Shown here: in pieces, positions 44,435 to 55,576 of the stretch
Position numbering within the stretch: the first letter of the stretch is position 1
Layout: each line of letters opens with the position of its first letter
Assembly: GCF_022539505.1 (NCBI RefSeq)
Contig: NC_061510.1
Span: 263,571,687-263,635,686, forward strand
Direction: 5' to 3'
DNA: 64,000 nucleotides
Source: Lolium rigidum
Lineage: Eukaryota; Streptophyta; Magnoliopsida; Poales; Poaceae
Program-made: the position numbers and the translations under genes
The notes under the pieces: model-generated
Database searches by the model: none
Seen by the model: the letters and a program-made list of their open reading frames with translations, nothing else
What the model was told of the DNA's origin: nothing

Positions 44435-45990
44435 CAGTAGAGTCAAGAATCTAGATTACATTGTAAGGAACCTAACACCCATGGCATTCTGGTGTTGGTC
44501 ATGCTTTGCCCTAGGGAGAGCTTTAGTCAACGGATCTGCTACATTCGGATCGAGTGTGTACTTTGCAAATCTTTACTTCTCCATCTTCGATGTACTCGCG
44601 AATCGAGTGGTAACGTAGCTTGATATGCTTCAGCCTCTTGTGTGACCTTGGTTCTTGTGCATTGGCGATGGCACCCATGTTGTCACAAGTATATGACTAG
44701 TGGGTCCAATGCACTAGGAACCACACCGAGCTCTACAATGAACCTCTTCATCCATACCGCTTCGATGAAGCCTCCGAAGCCGCTATGTACTCCGATTCCG
44801 TTGAAGACTTCGCCACCGTGCACCGCTTCGAGCTTGCCCAGCTCTATCGCAAGCACCATTCAATATAAACACGTACCCGTGATCGTGACTTAGAGTCATC
44901 GGGATCGGTGTTCCAACTTGCATCGGTGTAACTTGTTACAACGAGCTCTTGGTCACCTCCATAACAAAGAAACATATCCTTAGTTCTTTTCAAGTATTTC
45001 GGGATATTCTTGACCGCTGTCCAGTGCTCCATTCCTGGATCACTTTGATATCTGCTAGTCAAACTAACAGCATGTGCTATATCCGGTCTTGTACATAGCA
45101 TGGCATACATAATAGAGCCTACTGCTGAAGCATAGGGGATCTGACTCATCCTTTCTCTTTCTTCTGCCGTAGCCGGTCCTTGAGTCTTACTCAAGACCTT
45201 GCCTGGTAACATAGGTAAAAACCCTTTCTTACTTTCGTTCAAGACCTTGATCTATCTCTATAAATCTTGATGCCTAATATATATGATGCTTCACCAAGGT
45301 CTTTCATTGAAAAATTGTTATTCAAATAACCTTTTACACTGCTTAATAGTTCTATATCATTCCCAATCAATAATATGTCATCTACATATAATATCAGGAA
45401 TGCTACAGAGCTCCCACTCACTTTCTTGTAAATACAGGCCTCTCCATGACACTCGTATAAACCCGAAGTCTTTGATCACCTTATCAAAGCGTCGGTTCCA
45501 ACTCCTTGATGCTTGCTTCGATCCATAGATTGAACGCTGAAGTTTGCATACTTTGTCAGCATTTTTAGGATCGACAAAACCTTTGGGTTGTACCATATAC
45601 AACTCTTCCTCAATGTCTCCATTAAGGAATGCCGTTTTGACATCCATCCGCCAAATCTCATAATCGAAAAATGCAGCTATTGCTAACAAAATCCTCACAG
45701 ATTTTAGCTTCGCTACAGGTGAGAAAGTCTCATCGTAGTCAACACCTTGAATTTGTCGGAAACCCTTTGCGACAAGTCGAGCTTTATAGACAGTAATATT
45801 ACCATCGGCATCCGTTTTTCTCTTGAAGATCCATTTATTCTCGACGAGCCTTGCGGCTATCGAGTAATTCTACCAAAGTCCATACTTTGTTATCATACAT
45901 GGATCCCATTTCGGATTTCATGGCTTCTTGCCATTTGTTGGAATCTGGGCTCATCATCGCTTCTTCATACGTCGCAGTGGTCCTCATCAT
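44430..45990 (-). pseudogene. Copia reverse transcriptase and RNase H
   Basis: RT shows WRMDVKTAFLNGDIEEELYM (about 45,590-45,650), the LQRSIYGSKQASRSWNRRFD segment and the active site YVDDILLIG at about 45,370-45,395. RNase H follows with VGSIMYAMLCTRPDIAHAVS (about 45,090), TDASWNTDPDDSKS (about 44,900), then in other frames ESEYIAASEA and LKHIKLRYHSIREYI (about 44,600-44,640). Several frameshifts occur after 44,900. It ends just before the polypurine tract. Confidence 0.88.
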
Positions 45991-46259
45991 TGTTATCCAC
46001 AATCATGACATTTAGACAAGGATCATACCAATCAGGAGTGGCACGTTCCCTTGTCGATCCGCGAGGTTCGTAGTTTCCTCGTTCGAAGTTTCATGATCAT
46101 TATCATTAGCTTCCTCTCGTTGCCGGTGTAGGCGGTACAGTACAACTTCCGATGCATCGCGCTACTCGATCAACGAGTATAGATTCATTAATCTCATCGA
46201 GTTCTACTTTTCTTCCAAGAACTTCTTTAGTGAGAAATTCTTTCTCAAGAAAGGTTCCG

Positions 46260-47510
46260 TTCTTAGCAACAAAGATTTTGCCTTCTGGATTCGTGATAGA
46301 AAGTGTACCCTATAGTTTCCTTAGGGTATCCTATGAAGACGCATTTCTCCGCTTTGGGTTCTAGCTTGTCCGGTTGTAACTTTTTTACATAGGCTTCGCA
46401 ACCCCAAACTTTTAGGAACGACAACTTAGGTTTCTTGTTAAACCATAATTCATACGGTGTCGTTTCTACGGATTTTGATGGTGCTCTATTTAAAGTGAAT
46501 GCGGCTGTCTCTAATGCATAACTCCAAAATGATAACGGCAAATCAGTAAGAGACATCATAGAACGAACCATATCTAAGAGAGTTCGATTACGACGTTCGG
46601 ACACACCGTTTCGTTGTGGTGTTCCCGCGGTGTCAATTGTGAAAGTATTCCGCATTTCTTTAAATGCATGCCAAACTCATAACTCAGATATTCACCTCCG
46701 CGATCGGATCGTAGAAATTTAATCTTCTTGTTACGTTGATTTTCTACTTCACTTTGGAATTCCTTAAACTTCTCAAAAGTTTCGGATTTATGTTTCATGA
46801 AATAGATATACCCATATCTACTCGCATCATCCGTGAAGGTTAGAACATAACGATAACCACCGCGTGATGCTACACTCATTGATCCGCACACATCGGTATG
46901 TATGATTTCCAATAAGTCGTAGCTCGCTCCATCATACCGGAAAATGGAGTCTTAGTCATTTTTCCCATTAGACATGCTTCGCATCTATCAAGTGACTCAA
47001 AGTCAAGTGATTCAAGTAATCCATCGATATGGAGTTTCTTCATGCGCTTCACTCCAATATGACCAAGACGACAGTGCCACATATAAGTAGAATTATCATT
47101 CAATTTAATTCGCTTAGCATCAATGTTATGTATATGCGTATCACTACTATCGAGATCTAACAGAAATAAGCCATTCTTTTTAGGTGCTCGACCATAAAAG
47201 ATATTATTCATAAAAATAGAACAACCATTATTCTCAGACTTGAATGAATAACCGTCTTGCATTAAACAAGATCCAGATATAATGTTCATGCTCAACGCGG
47301 GTACAAAATAACAATTATTTAGGCTTAAAACTAATCCCGAAGGTAGATGTAGAGGAAGTGTGCCGACAGCGATCACATCGACTTTGGATCCATTTCCAAC
47401 GCGCATCGTCACTTCATCTTTCAGCAGTCTTCGTTTATTCTTTAGTTCCTATTTCGAGTTACAAATATGAGCAACCGAACCAGCATCAAATACCCGTGTA
47501 CTAGAACGAG
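46260..47510 (-). pseudogene. Copia protease and integrase
   Basis: The protease motif reads VFDAGSVAHIC near 47,490 (DAGS where DTGS is usual). The integrase zinc region is WHCRLGHIGVKRMKKLH with CEACLMGKM near 46,970-47,075. The catalytic core has Asp in IHTDVCGSM (about 46,900), Asp in LRSDRGGEY (about 46,705) and Glu in RNGVSERRNRTLL (about 46,600). The C-terminus carries the VWGCEAYVKKLQPDKLEPK segment typical of Copia. Frame breaks lie near 46,900 and 46,640. Confidence 0.88.
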
Positions 47511-47539
47511 AACCAGGTGATATAAACATCTATAACATG

Positions 47540-48388
47540 TATATCAGATATACCTTCTTTCTTCTTCTTGACAAGGCCGCTCTTCGGATCCGCCAAATAC
47601 TTGGAGCAATTACGCTTCCAGTGTCCCTTCTCCTTGCAAGTAATAGCACTCAAGCATCGGGCTTAGGGCCGTTCTTAGGTTTCATAGGAGGCGTGGCAGC
47701 TTTCTTGCCACCCTTCTTGAATTTTCCCTTAGACTTGCCCTCGTTTCTTGAAACCGGTGGTCTTGTTGACCATCAACACTTGGTGCTCTTTCTTGATCTC
47801 AATCTCAGCAGCTTTTAGCATCCAAAGAGTTCAGTAACTCCTTGTTCATGTTCTCGCATATTGTAGTTCATCACAAAGTTCTTGTAACTTGGTGGCAGTG
47901 ATTGAAGGACACGATTAATCCCCGATCCGTTAGGAATCACTATTCCCAAGTCACCGAGTTTCTTCGCATGCCCGGTCATGGCGAGCATGTGCTCACTAAT
48001 GGAGCTGCCTTCTTCCATCATACAACTGAAGAAATGTTTCGATGCTTCATAGCATTCCACGTCCGCATGAGTCTCAAAAATAGCTTTCAGCTCATTCATC
48101 AACTCATGAGGATCGTGGTGCTCAAAACGTTTTTGAAGATCGGATTCCGCATCGCACAGATGGCACACCGAACTTGAGAGTACCGAGTTTTCCGAGTCTC
48201 GTAAACAGCTTTTACTTCATCGGTTTCAGCTTCGCAGGAGGGTCACCTAGCGGTGCATCAAGCACATATTGCAGATTTCCGCCGGAGAGGAAGATCCTCA
48301 CATGACGGAACCAGCCGGTGAAGTTGCTACCGTTGCTCTTAAGCTTTTCTTTCTCTAGGAACCGGTTAAAATTGATTGGGGACGCCAT
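47540..48388 (-). pseudogene. Copia gag with zinc knuckle
   Basis: The minus frame begins MASPINFNRFLEKEKLKSNG at 48,388, then YVLDAPLGDPP, and after a break near 48,200 continues QKRFEHHDPHELMNELKAIF, MLAMTGHAKKLGDLGIVIPN and VLQSLPPSYKNFVMNYNM, the UBN2-type gag core. A CCHC knuckle remains near 47,575-47,640 (CKEKGHWKRNC preceded by a Cys). The frame changes at about 47,815. Confidence 0.85.
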
Positions 48389-48399
48389 CTCTACAACAT

Positions 48400-49576
48400 A
48401 TATTTGCAATAGTTTAGACTAAGTTTATGACAAATTGAGTTCAAATTTTAATTCAACATAATTAAAAATCTAGGTGAACTCCCACTCAAAACAATATCCC
48501 TCGCATTGTCTTAGTGATCACACGAACCAAATCCACCACACCATAGTCCGATCATCACGAGACAAGGTGTAATTTCAATGGCGAACACTCAAAGTGTTCA
48601 TCATATCAATCATATGATTCATGCTCTACCTTTCGGTATCACGTGTTCCGAGACCATGTCCGTACATGCTAGGCTCGTCAAGGCCACCTTAGTATCCGCA
48701 TGTGCAAAACCGGCTTGCACCCGTTGTATGCACTTGTTGATTCTATCACACCCGATCATCACGAGATGCTTCGAAACGACAAGTCTTGGCAATGGTGCTA
48801 CTAAGGATGAACACTTTATTATCTTGAGATTTTAGTGAGGGATCATCTTATAATGCTACCATCGCGATCTAAGCAAAATAAGATGCATAAAAGGATTAAC
48901 ATCACATGCAGCTTCATATGTGATATGATATGGCCCTTTTGTCTTTGCGCCTTTGATCTTCATCTCCAAAGCACGGACATGATCTCCATCATCTTCGGGC
49001 ATGATCTCCATCATCGTCGGCGTAGCGTCAAGGTCAATGGCGCCGTCTTCATGATTGTCCTCCATGTAGCAACTATCACAACTACCTTGAAATACTACTC
49101 AACATGAAATTTAAAGACAACCATAAGGCTCTCGCCAGGTTGCCACAATACAATAATGATCATCTCATACATATTCATCATCACATTATGGCCATATCAC
49201 ATCACCAAACCCTGCAAAAACAAGTTAGACGCTCTCTAATTTGGTTTGCATATTTTACGTGGTTTAGGGTTTTCGATATAGATCTAATCTACCTACGAAC
49301 ATGAACCACAACGTTGATACTAATGTTGTCAATAGAAGAGTAAATTGAATCTTTACTATAGTAGGAGAGACAGACACCCGCAAAGCCTCTTATGCAATAC
49401 AAGTTGCATGTCGAACGAGGAACAAGTCTCATGAACGCGGTCATGTAAAGTTAGTCCGAGCCGCTTCATCCCACTATGCCATAAAGATGCAAAGTACTCA
49501 ACTAAAGATAACAAGAGCATCAACGCCCACAAAAACATTGTGTTCTACTCGTGCAACCATCTATGCATAGACACGG
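48400..49576 (-). other. Copia untranslated leader
   Basis: About 1.2 kb between the primer-binding site and the gag start. It holds only short frames (for example 48,856-49,065 on the minus strand, acidic, beginning MEDNHEDGAIDLD), with no recognised domain. Long leaders are usual for this group and carry packaging signals. Confidence 0.6.
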
Positions 49577-49587
49577 CTCGATACCAC
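49577..49587 (-). other. Copia primer-binding site with altered CAG
   Basis: In minus sense it reads TGGTATCGAGCC where plant elements have TGGTATCAGAGCC; an A-containing step at the CAG is missing. It lies directly after the 5' LTR. Confidence 0.75.
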
Positions 49588-49588
49588 T

Positions 49589-51370
49589 CGTAGGATAACG
49601 TTGCATAGAAAACAAAAATTTCCTACCGCGAACACGCAATCCAAGCCAAGATGCAATCTAGAAGACGGTAGCAACGAGGAGATATCGAGTCTCACCCTTG
49701 AAGAGATTCCAAAGCCTACAAGATGAGGCTCTTGTTGCTGCGGTAGACGTTCACTTGCCGCTTGCAAAAGCGCGTAGAAGATCTTGATCACGATCGGTTC
49801 CGGCGCCACGAACGGGCAGCACCTCCGTACTCGGTCACACGTTCGGTTGTTGATGAAGACGACGTCCACCTCCCCGTTCCAGCGGGCAGCGGAAGTAGTA
49901 GCTCCTCTTGAATCCGACAGCACGACGGCGTGGTGTCGGTGGCGGTGGAGAACTCCGGCGGAGCTTCGCTAAAGCACGCGGGAGCTATGGAGGAGAGGGG
50001 GCGCGGCTAGGGTTTGGGAGGGGGTGGCCGGCCACTCAAGGGGGGCGGCCAGGTTGTGGTCTTGGGGTGGCCGGCCCCCTCCCTTGGCCCCTCATTATAT
50101 AGGTGGATTCCCAAGAGTTGGTGTCCAAGTCTTCGAATAAGACCCGAACCAAAACCTTCCATAAGAGAGGGAAACCTAGCCAAGCTAGGACTCCCACCAA
50201 AGGTGGGAGTTCCACCTCCCATATGGGGGTTGGCCGCCCCTAAGGGGAGTCCACTTGGGACTCCTCCCCCACTAGGGCTGGCCGGCCATGGAGGTGGAGT
50301 CCCATGTGGACTCCACCTTCCTTGGTGGTTTCTTCCGGACTTTTCTAGAACCTTCTAGAACCTTCCATAGAACCTTCCGCGACATTTTAATTCACATAAA
50401 ATGACATCCTATATATGAATCTTATTCTCCGGACCATTCCGGAACTCCTCGTGATGTCCGGGATCTCATCCGGGACTCCGAACAAATATTCGAACTCCAT
50501 TCCATATTCAAATACTACCATTTCAACATCCAACTTTAAGTGTGTCACCCTACGGCTTCGTGAACTATGCGGACATGGTTGAGTACTCACTCCGACCAAT
50601 AACCAATAGCGGGATCTGGAGATCCATAATGGCTCCCACATATTCAACGATGACTTTAGTGATCGAATGAACCATTCACATACAATACCAATTCCCTTTG
50701 TCTCGCGATATTTTACTTGTCCGAGGTTTGATCTTCGGTATCACTCTATACCTTGTTCAACCTCGTCTCCCGACAAGTACTCTTTACTCGTACCGTGGTA
50801 TGTGATCTCTTATGAACTTATTCATATGCTTGCAAGACATTAGACGACATTCCACCGAGAGGGCCCAGAGTATATCTATCCGTCATCGGGATGGACAAAT
50901 CCCACTGTTGATCCATATGCCTCAACTCATACTTTCCGGATACTTAATCCCACCTTTATAGCCACCCATTTACGCAGTGGTGTTTGATGTAATCAAAGTA
51001 CCTTTCCGGTATAAGTGATTTATATGATCTCATGGTCATCAGGACTAGGTAACTATGTATCGAAAGCTTATAGCAAATAACTTAATGACGAGATCTTATG
51101 CTACGCTTAATTGGGTGTGTCCATTACATCATTCATACAATGATGTAACCTTGTTATTAATAACATCCAATGTTCATGATTATGAAACTAATCATCCATT
51201 AATCAACAAGCTAGTTAAGAGGCATACTAGGGACTCTTTGTTGTTTACATATCACACATGTATCAATGTTTCGGTTAATACAATTATAGCATGGTATATA
51301 AACATTTATCATAAACATAAAGATATATAATAACCACTTTTATTATTGCCTCTTGGGCATATCTCCAACA
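49589..51370 (-). repeat. 5' LTR of the Copia element
   Basis: In minus sense it starts TGTTGGAGATATGCCC at 51,370. The end reads GTTATCCTACG, with CG where the other LTR has CA. A TATA box lies at about 50,092-50,102. It is otherwise nearly identical to 42,639-44,421. Confidence 0.92.
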
Positions 51371-51605
51371 CTAATTTCATATCTTCCTGCACAAAATTTA
51401 GTTCGTACACATGTGTAAACATGATAGTTACTACAGAGAAACGTGCTGATAGTAGATTTATCATGTGTATGACCTACTTTTATTCCTACAGTTTGGCATG
51501 TCTGATTCACATCACATGAATTTTAATAAACATCTATAATATCATATTGACATGTACTTTACTACTCCTACAAGTTGGGATGTGAGTCGTCACAAAATTT
51601 CAATC

Positions 51606-51980
51606 TTAGAGAAGACTTACAAGAACACTATGTGCGACTTCTCCAATCACTTCAAGTTTGTTCTTCTGGCATGCTTCAAAAATCTCTGGCAGAGTCATCT
51701 CTTTGTTTGGTTCCCTTTTACTTGCATTATGTAACATCTGCATTTTAGTACTACCATTTATTAATCGAATAACGTGGTTGAAATGGAGGATCATAATATA
51801 AGCTGCACACTGGTGTATATACTCTGCATGATCTTTTACTAAAATATTTCTAAATAGAAGTATAAAACAACATGTCCTTAATTTTTGTCGAATGTGCACT
51901 ATAAGGTTACGAGATCCTGTACGGCTAGGTAAAAGTAGTTTACCGTGGTTTTTCTGATTCTGTTTAGCCAAATTCTGCAA
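51606..51980 (-). pseudogene. CACTA accessory gene, middle exons
   Basis: Two exon-like pieces on the minus strand. The first (about 51,980-51,880) begins after a TTTGCAG acceptor and reads NLAKQNQKNHGKLLLPSRTG then SRNLIVHI, matching the conserved kN-x-nR...tGS step of Transposase_24. The second (about 51,730-51,607) reads MLHNASKREPNKEMTLPEIF then EACQKNKLEVIGEVAHSVLV and ends at a GTAAG-like donor. The intron between them is AT-rich. The next exon is beyond the Copia insertion at 42,338-42,638. Confidence 0.65.
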
Positions 51981-52047
51981 AAAAGAGACTAGTGAGACAC
52001 TGCTATAAAGAAGAATCCAAGATGTGATCTGGTCTCAGTCTTACAAA

Positions 52048-53859
52048 TCATACCATATTCCTTGGATCAGACCAGTGCTTCACAAGATCTCCCCACTGTT
52101 TGTCAGTCATTTGCTTAAGAGGAGATCTAGTTGGAACACTCCCGAGAATCTTTCCGATGAAGTATTTCTTCTTTAGCCCGTCGCGATATCGGCGCAGCAT
52201 ATCCGAGAATAGACTGTTGAGAACATGCTTTACTTCCTCTTTGTCCTCATTGAACTCGAACCTTAACTTTTCACAACAATATAAATCGTTGGTGCGATAT
52301 ACATAGAGCCAACAACAAGCTAGAAGGAACGGGACGTGCCAATGTGGTATAGTAGTATGAGTAACATTACCAAGAGAAAGATGACTTACGTTTAACCTGC
52401 TGTGCACTAATTTTTCAAAATGCGCAGAGGTGTCTACGTGCTCTTTCCATGTTGGGAAGATAGGAATTTCATTCCTGACGAAAATTCCTACATCCGATGC
52501 TAATTTACAAGATTCTTCGGGTCCAAGTGGCCTTCGCCACCTACGATAGATGAAAGGCGAAATCTTGATTCCATCCCGAGCAAGCTTAGCTACGAACATT
52601 TTCCCTACTGTTGGGCCCCTCGTTTTTCTTGATCGTGGTGCAACTACAAAGTTAAGCATTACATCAAGCTATCAAGGTAGATATATATATTATATATTTA
52701 TCTATAAAGTATAACTTTATAACGGAGAATGAAAATATAAGCATTGGAAAATGTACCTTCTTCGGTGTGGGGCTCATCCTCGTGGGAGTTGTCTATGGCG
52801 GGACTAATATGGGTCGAGTGGGAGATCATCAACAGCTTGTTGATGTTGTGCTAGCGTTGTTTGGCCAGCTTGTGGTTGTGTCACTGGGACTGGTACGAGT
52901 GTGTCCTTGGGCAGTATTTCCTACCACAGCCTACCGCTGATCCCAATTGTGGCTGAGAAGTTGCCGTGGAAACCGGTTCTGCTACCAATTGTGGTTGAGA
53001 AGTTGCTGTGGAAACCGGTTCTGCCGCCAATTGTGGCCGAGAAGTTGCTGTGGAAACTGGTTCTGCCGCTAATTGTGGCTGAGAAGTTGCTCGTGGAAAC
53101 CGGATTCGCTCGCCGATTGTCGCTGGTTGACTGGATTGGTAACAGGTGGCTGATTCAACCGCTTGGGGTGTTCACCATGTTTTTTTATTTTAGTACTCTT
53201 AGCATTTTCGTTATTTTCTTCAACTAGTGCCATGAATTGCTGACACTGTCTAGTAGCATAAGCAGATTTCTTTTTTGGTTGCAGCTGTTCTATCACCGAT
53301 TCAGGTGCCTGTTGAATGGTCTTCCTCTCATTGGTGGTTCTTGCGAAATTCTTACTTGAAGCTGCAGATTCCTAGCACACATAAACGATATTTCAGTCTA
53401 CAGAAGTCCCATATATGATGATATGCAAATGGAATAGAATGAAGAACGGTAAAGGATGACGTGCATGCTAAAACATATATATGATGCGTTAAGGAGACCT
53501 AGAGGTGGCATGTGAACATGTTTGGTGGGATTAAGGATACAAGTATACAACACATGGAAGTTGCAACAGATATCTCAAAGTAAAAACACAGAAATAACGT
53601 GGTGGGGTTGAGGAGAATGGTCAGGCAAGGCATCTTCCTGAGTCAGCTCTCCAAGAGGCTCAGCAGGATCAAATTGAGAATCATAACATTGTTCTTTATC
53701 TTTGGGGAGGGCAAAGGGTTCTTCTCCGATTTTGTTCAGGTTTGCACTAGAGGCAATAGCGTTACAGATGTTTGTGCCCACACGGCTTGCATATCTTCTA
53801 CATATCTTCCGTCTCTGTTCCTCTTTTAATTCATTCTGTAGTGCAATAATATCTAGCAT
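52048..53859 (-). pseudogene. CACTA accessory gene (Ptta/En/Spm, Transposase_24 type), upstream exons
   Basis: Minus-strand exons: 53,859-53,590 (LQNELKEEQRRKICRRYASR, an acidic end), 53,372-52,760 (KKKSAYATRQCQQFMALVEE, then repeats of an FPQQLLxHNW unit) and 52,640-52,048. The last carries RGPTVGKMF, IPIFPTWKEHVD, then FNEDKEEVKHVLNSLFSDML, RRYRDGLKKKYFIGK and KQWGDLVKHWSDPRN. The YRDGLKKKYF and W-x-x-LVKHWS steps match the Transposase_24 family, whose En/Spm members bind subterminal repeats and assist the transposase. A frameshift lies within the repeat near 53,090. The presumed leader at 53,880-54,190 resembles that at 56,650-57,060. Confidence 0.7.
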
Positions 53860-53879
53860 GCATTACAAAAAAATTCTAA

Positions 53880-54536
53880 TGAAATGGCGGTGCAAGTAAG
53901 CAAAAAAATACTTTTCGAAATCACATGCATAACGAAAGCGGCCATATCAAACTTCTTGGGAGTGGGCGCGTGTACGCTTTGGTTTCCTGCCGTGGACTAT
54001 GGAGGCGCTTTGTGTACCTATCTCTCCAGTCCGGTGGACGGAAGGAGTCGGGGATTAAGATACGAGAACCCGGCGATGGTGACTGTCGCTGACAAGGCGG
54101 CGGTGGAAGTCGGCTACGGAGGATCTCGTATGGTACAGTGGTCGTCGGTGGGGGTGGGGGAGGTGGAAGCTACTCCGGCTTGCTAAAAAGCAAGAGAGAT
54201 GGTGGAACGTCGTCGGTCACTACGGTGGCCGATGAGAAGGCAGTAGTGCTGGTGTGGGAGTGGGACAGTGGGCCGGCACCGGCGCCGGCGTGTGAATGAT
54301 CCGGTGGGCACGCAAGGTGGAAGCGTGAGAGAGAGATGCGGGGTTCGGCGCCGCCGGTGATAGGTCTGAATTGAGCGGTCCGGGGGGATAAGATCGACAC
54401 TGTACTTATTTCACATCGCTTTGAATTTTGGAAGCGGGGGGAATTTCGGCGGGAATTTTGGGGTAGAGTTGAAATTATTACTGGTTGGTGGAAATTGTGG
54501 AACCCTAGCCTAGGAAATCCCAGGTCTGAAGCTGAG
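53880..54536 (-). promoter_or_regulatory. Presumed promoter and 5' leader of the CACTA accessory gene
   Basis: GC-rich sequence upstream of the first exon. In minus sense it includes GGTACACAAAGCGCCTCCAT and runs of CCACC/GCCGCC. A diverged copy lies at 56,760-57,060 upstream of the next minus-strand gene. The 165-codon minus frame 54,170-54,667 runs into the MITE and is not credible. Confidence 0.4.
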
Positions 54537-54712
54537 GGCCCTTTTGTTGTGGCTTTTTTGGCTTTTTGGCTTTGGCAAAAGCCAAAAAAAAAGCAACTAA
54601 ATAGGTGCTTTTTTGGCTTTTGGATTTTGGAAGCCAAAAGAATAGGATCTTTGTTTTTGGCTTCCAAAATCCAAAAGCCAAAAAGTCAAAAAAAAGCCAC
54701 AACAAAAGGGCC
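54537..54712. mobile_element. Palindromic MITE, 176 bp
   Basis: Perfect ends GGCCCTTTTGTTGTGGCTTTT and the reverse complement, with most of the element able to fold back on itself (GGCTTTTGG and CCAAAAGCC runs inside). Flanked by CTGAG at 54,532-54,536 and 54,713-54,717. The family is unclear: the ends resemble PIF/Harbinger or hAT MITEs, but a 5-bp duplication fits neither well. Confidence 0.8.
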
Positions 54713-54975
54713 CTGAGTAGGTTCGGGGTCAAGGGGATATGCTTGTTGGTTCTTGGGTCCATATGATCTCTTTATTTAGAAATTCATCTTCTATACATTA
54801 TGAAATGTCAAAAAAGAATAAAACGAAAAATGCATGTGTACTTCTTCGCTTGCTATATACACATAAAATATTTCAATGGAAAATCGAATAGTAATTTGGG
54901 CTATGTAAAAAAGAGTTACTCCGTAAAAAAATTGTGCTAACCATAAGGCTTTTTATGAGACATGTTTTCTCTCTT

Positions 54976-55056
54976 TTTTTACATCGACCATGAAAAAAAC
55001 TTGTTTTTTTACATCAACCATGAAAAATAATTTTTTTACATCGACCATGAAAAATA
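54976..55056. repeat. Short tandem repeat, three copies of about 30 bp
   Basis: TTTTTACATCGACCATGAAAAA occurs three times with variable poly-A/T runs. It lies in an AT-rich stretch without genes (54,740-55,560), which also has a GCACGTGCCTTGCACGTG direct repeat near 55,181. Confidence 0.75.
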
Positions 55057-55576
55057 TTAGGAATTTGCTAAAGTTATATTTTCCATCTTGTACACAATTA
55101 AAAATATCTTTAAAACAAACAAATCTCTAATGTCTAGGTGTACCATCTCTACTAGTACTATATACTACTCCGTAGTAAATTGCACGTGCCTTGCACGTGA
55201 GAGCTCTTTTTTTTAGTGAATCAGTTTCGATGCAATAAGAATTCAATCTTTTTTAACAAAGGAGGGGCCCAAGGGCTTGGATACCATTAAGTGCAACAGA
55301 GGGGTACATATTACAGATTGCAGTCAACAGTCACTTGGGTTGAAAGCCAATGCAAGCCGGCCTACATGATAGCAGGATTTTGTGAAGCTTTTTAACTTAA
55401 TTAGTCAAACATGCGAAGCATGTGGCATTTACTTGTACAACTTTATCGAAAAAAATTACTTGTACAAGCTAGTTTCCCTAAGTACTACCAGCACATAAGT
55501 AAACAAAAGAACCAGGGACATCATAACTGAAACAACAATCTATTCATATAACGGCTCTTCCATCACCCTTTGAAAA

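Larger units (their letters stand above)
42639..51370 (-). mobile_element. Full-length Copia retrotransposon (Angela/WIS-like), minus strand
   Basis: An 8,732-bp element with 1.78-kb LTRs, CTAAT target duplications, primer-binding site and polypurine tract. The minus-strand order is gag, protease, integrase, RT, RNase H, which defines the Copia superfamily. The LTR start TGTTGGAGATATGCCC resembles the Angela/WIS/BARE group. LTRs differ by roughly 15-20 substitutions plus a few indels by hand count, about 1 percent, so the insertion is young. Internal frames still contain several breaks. Confidence 0.93.
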
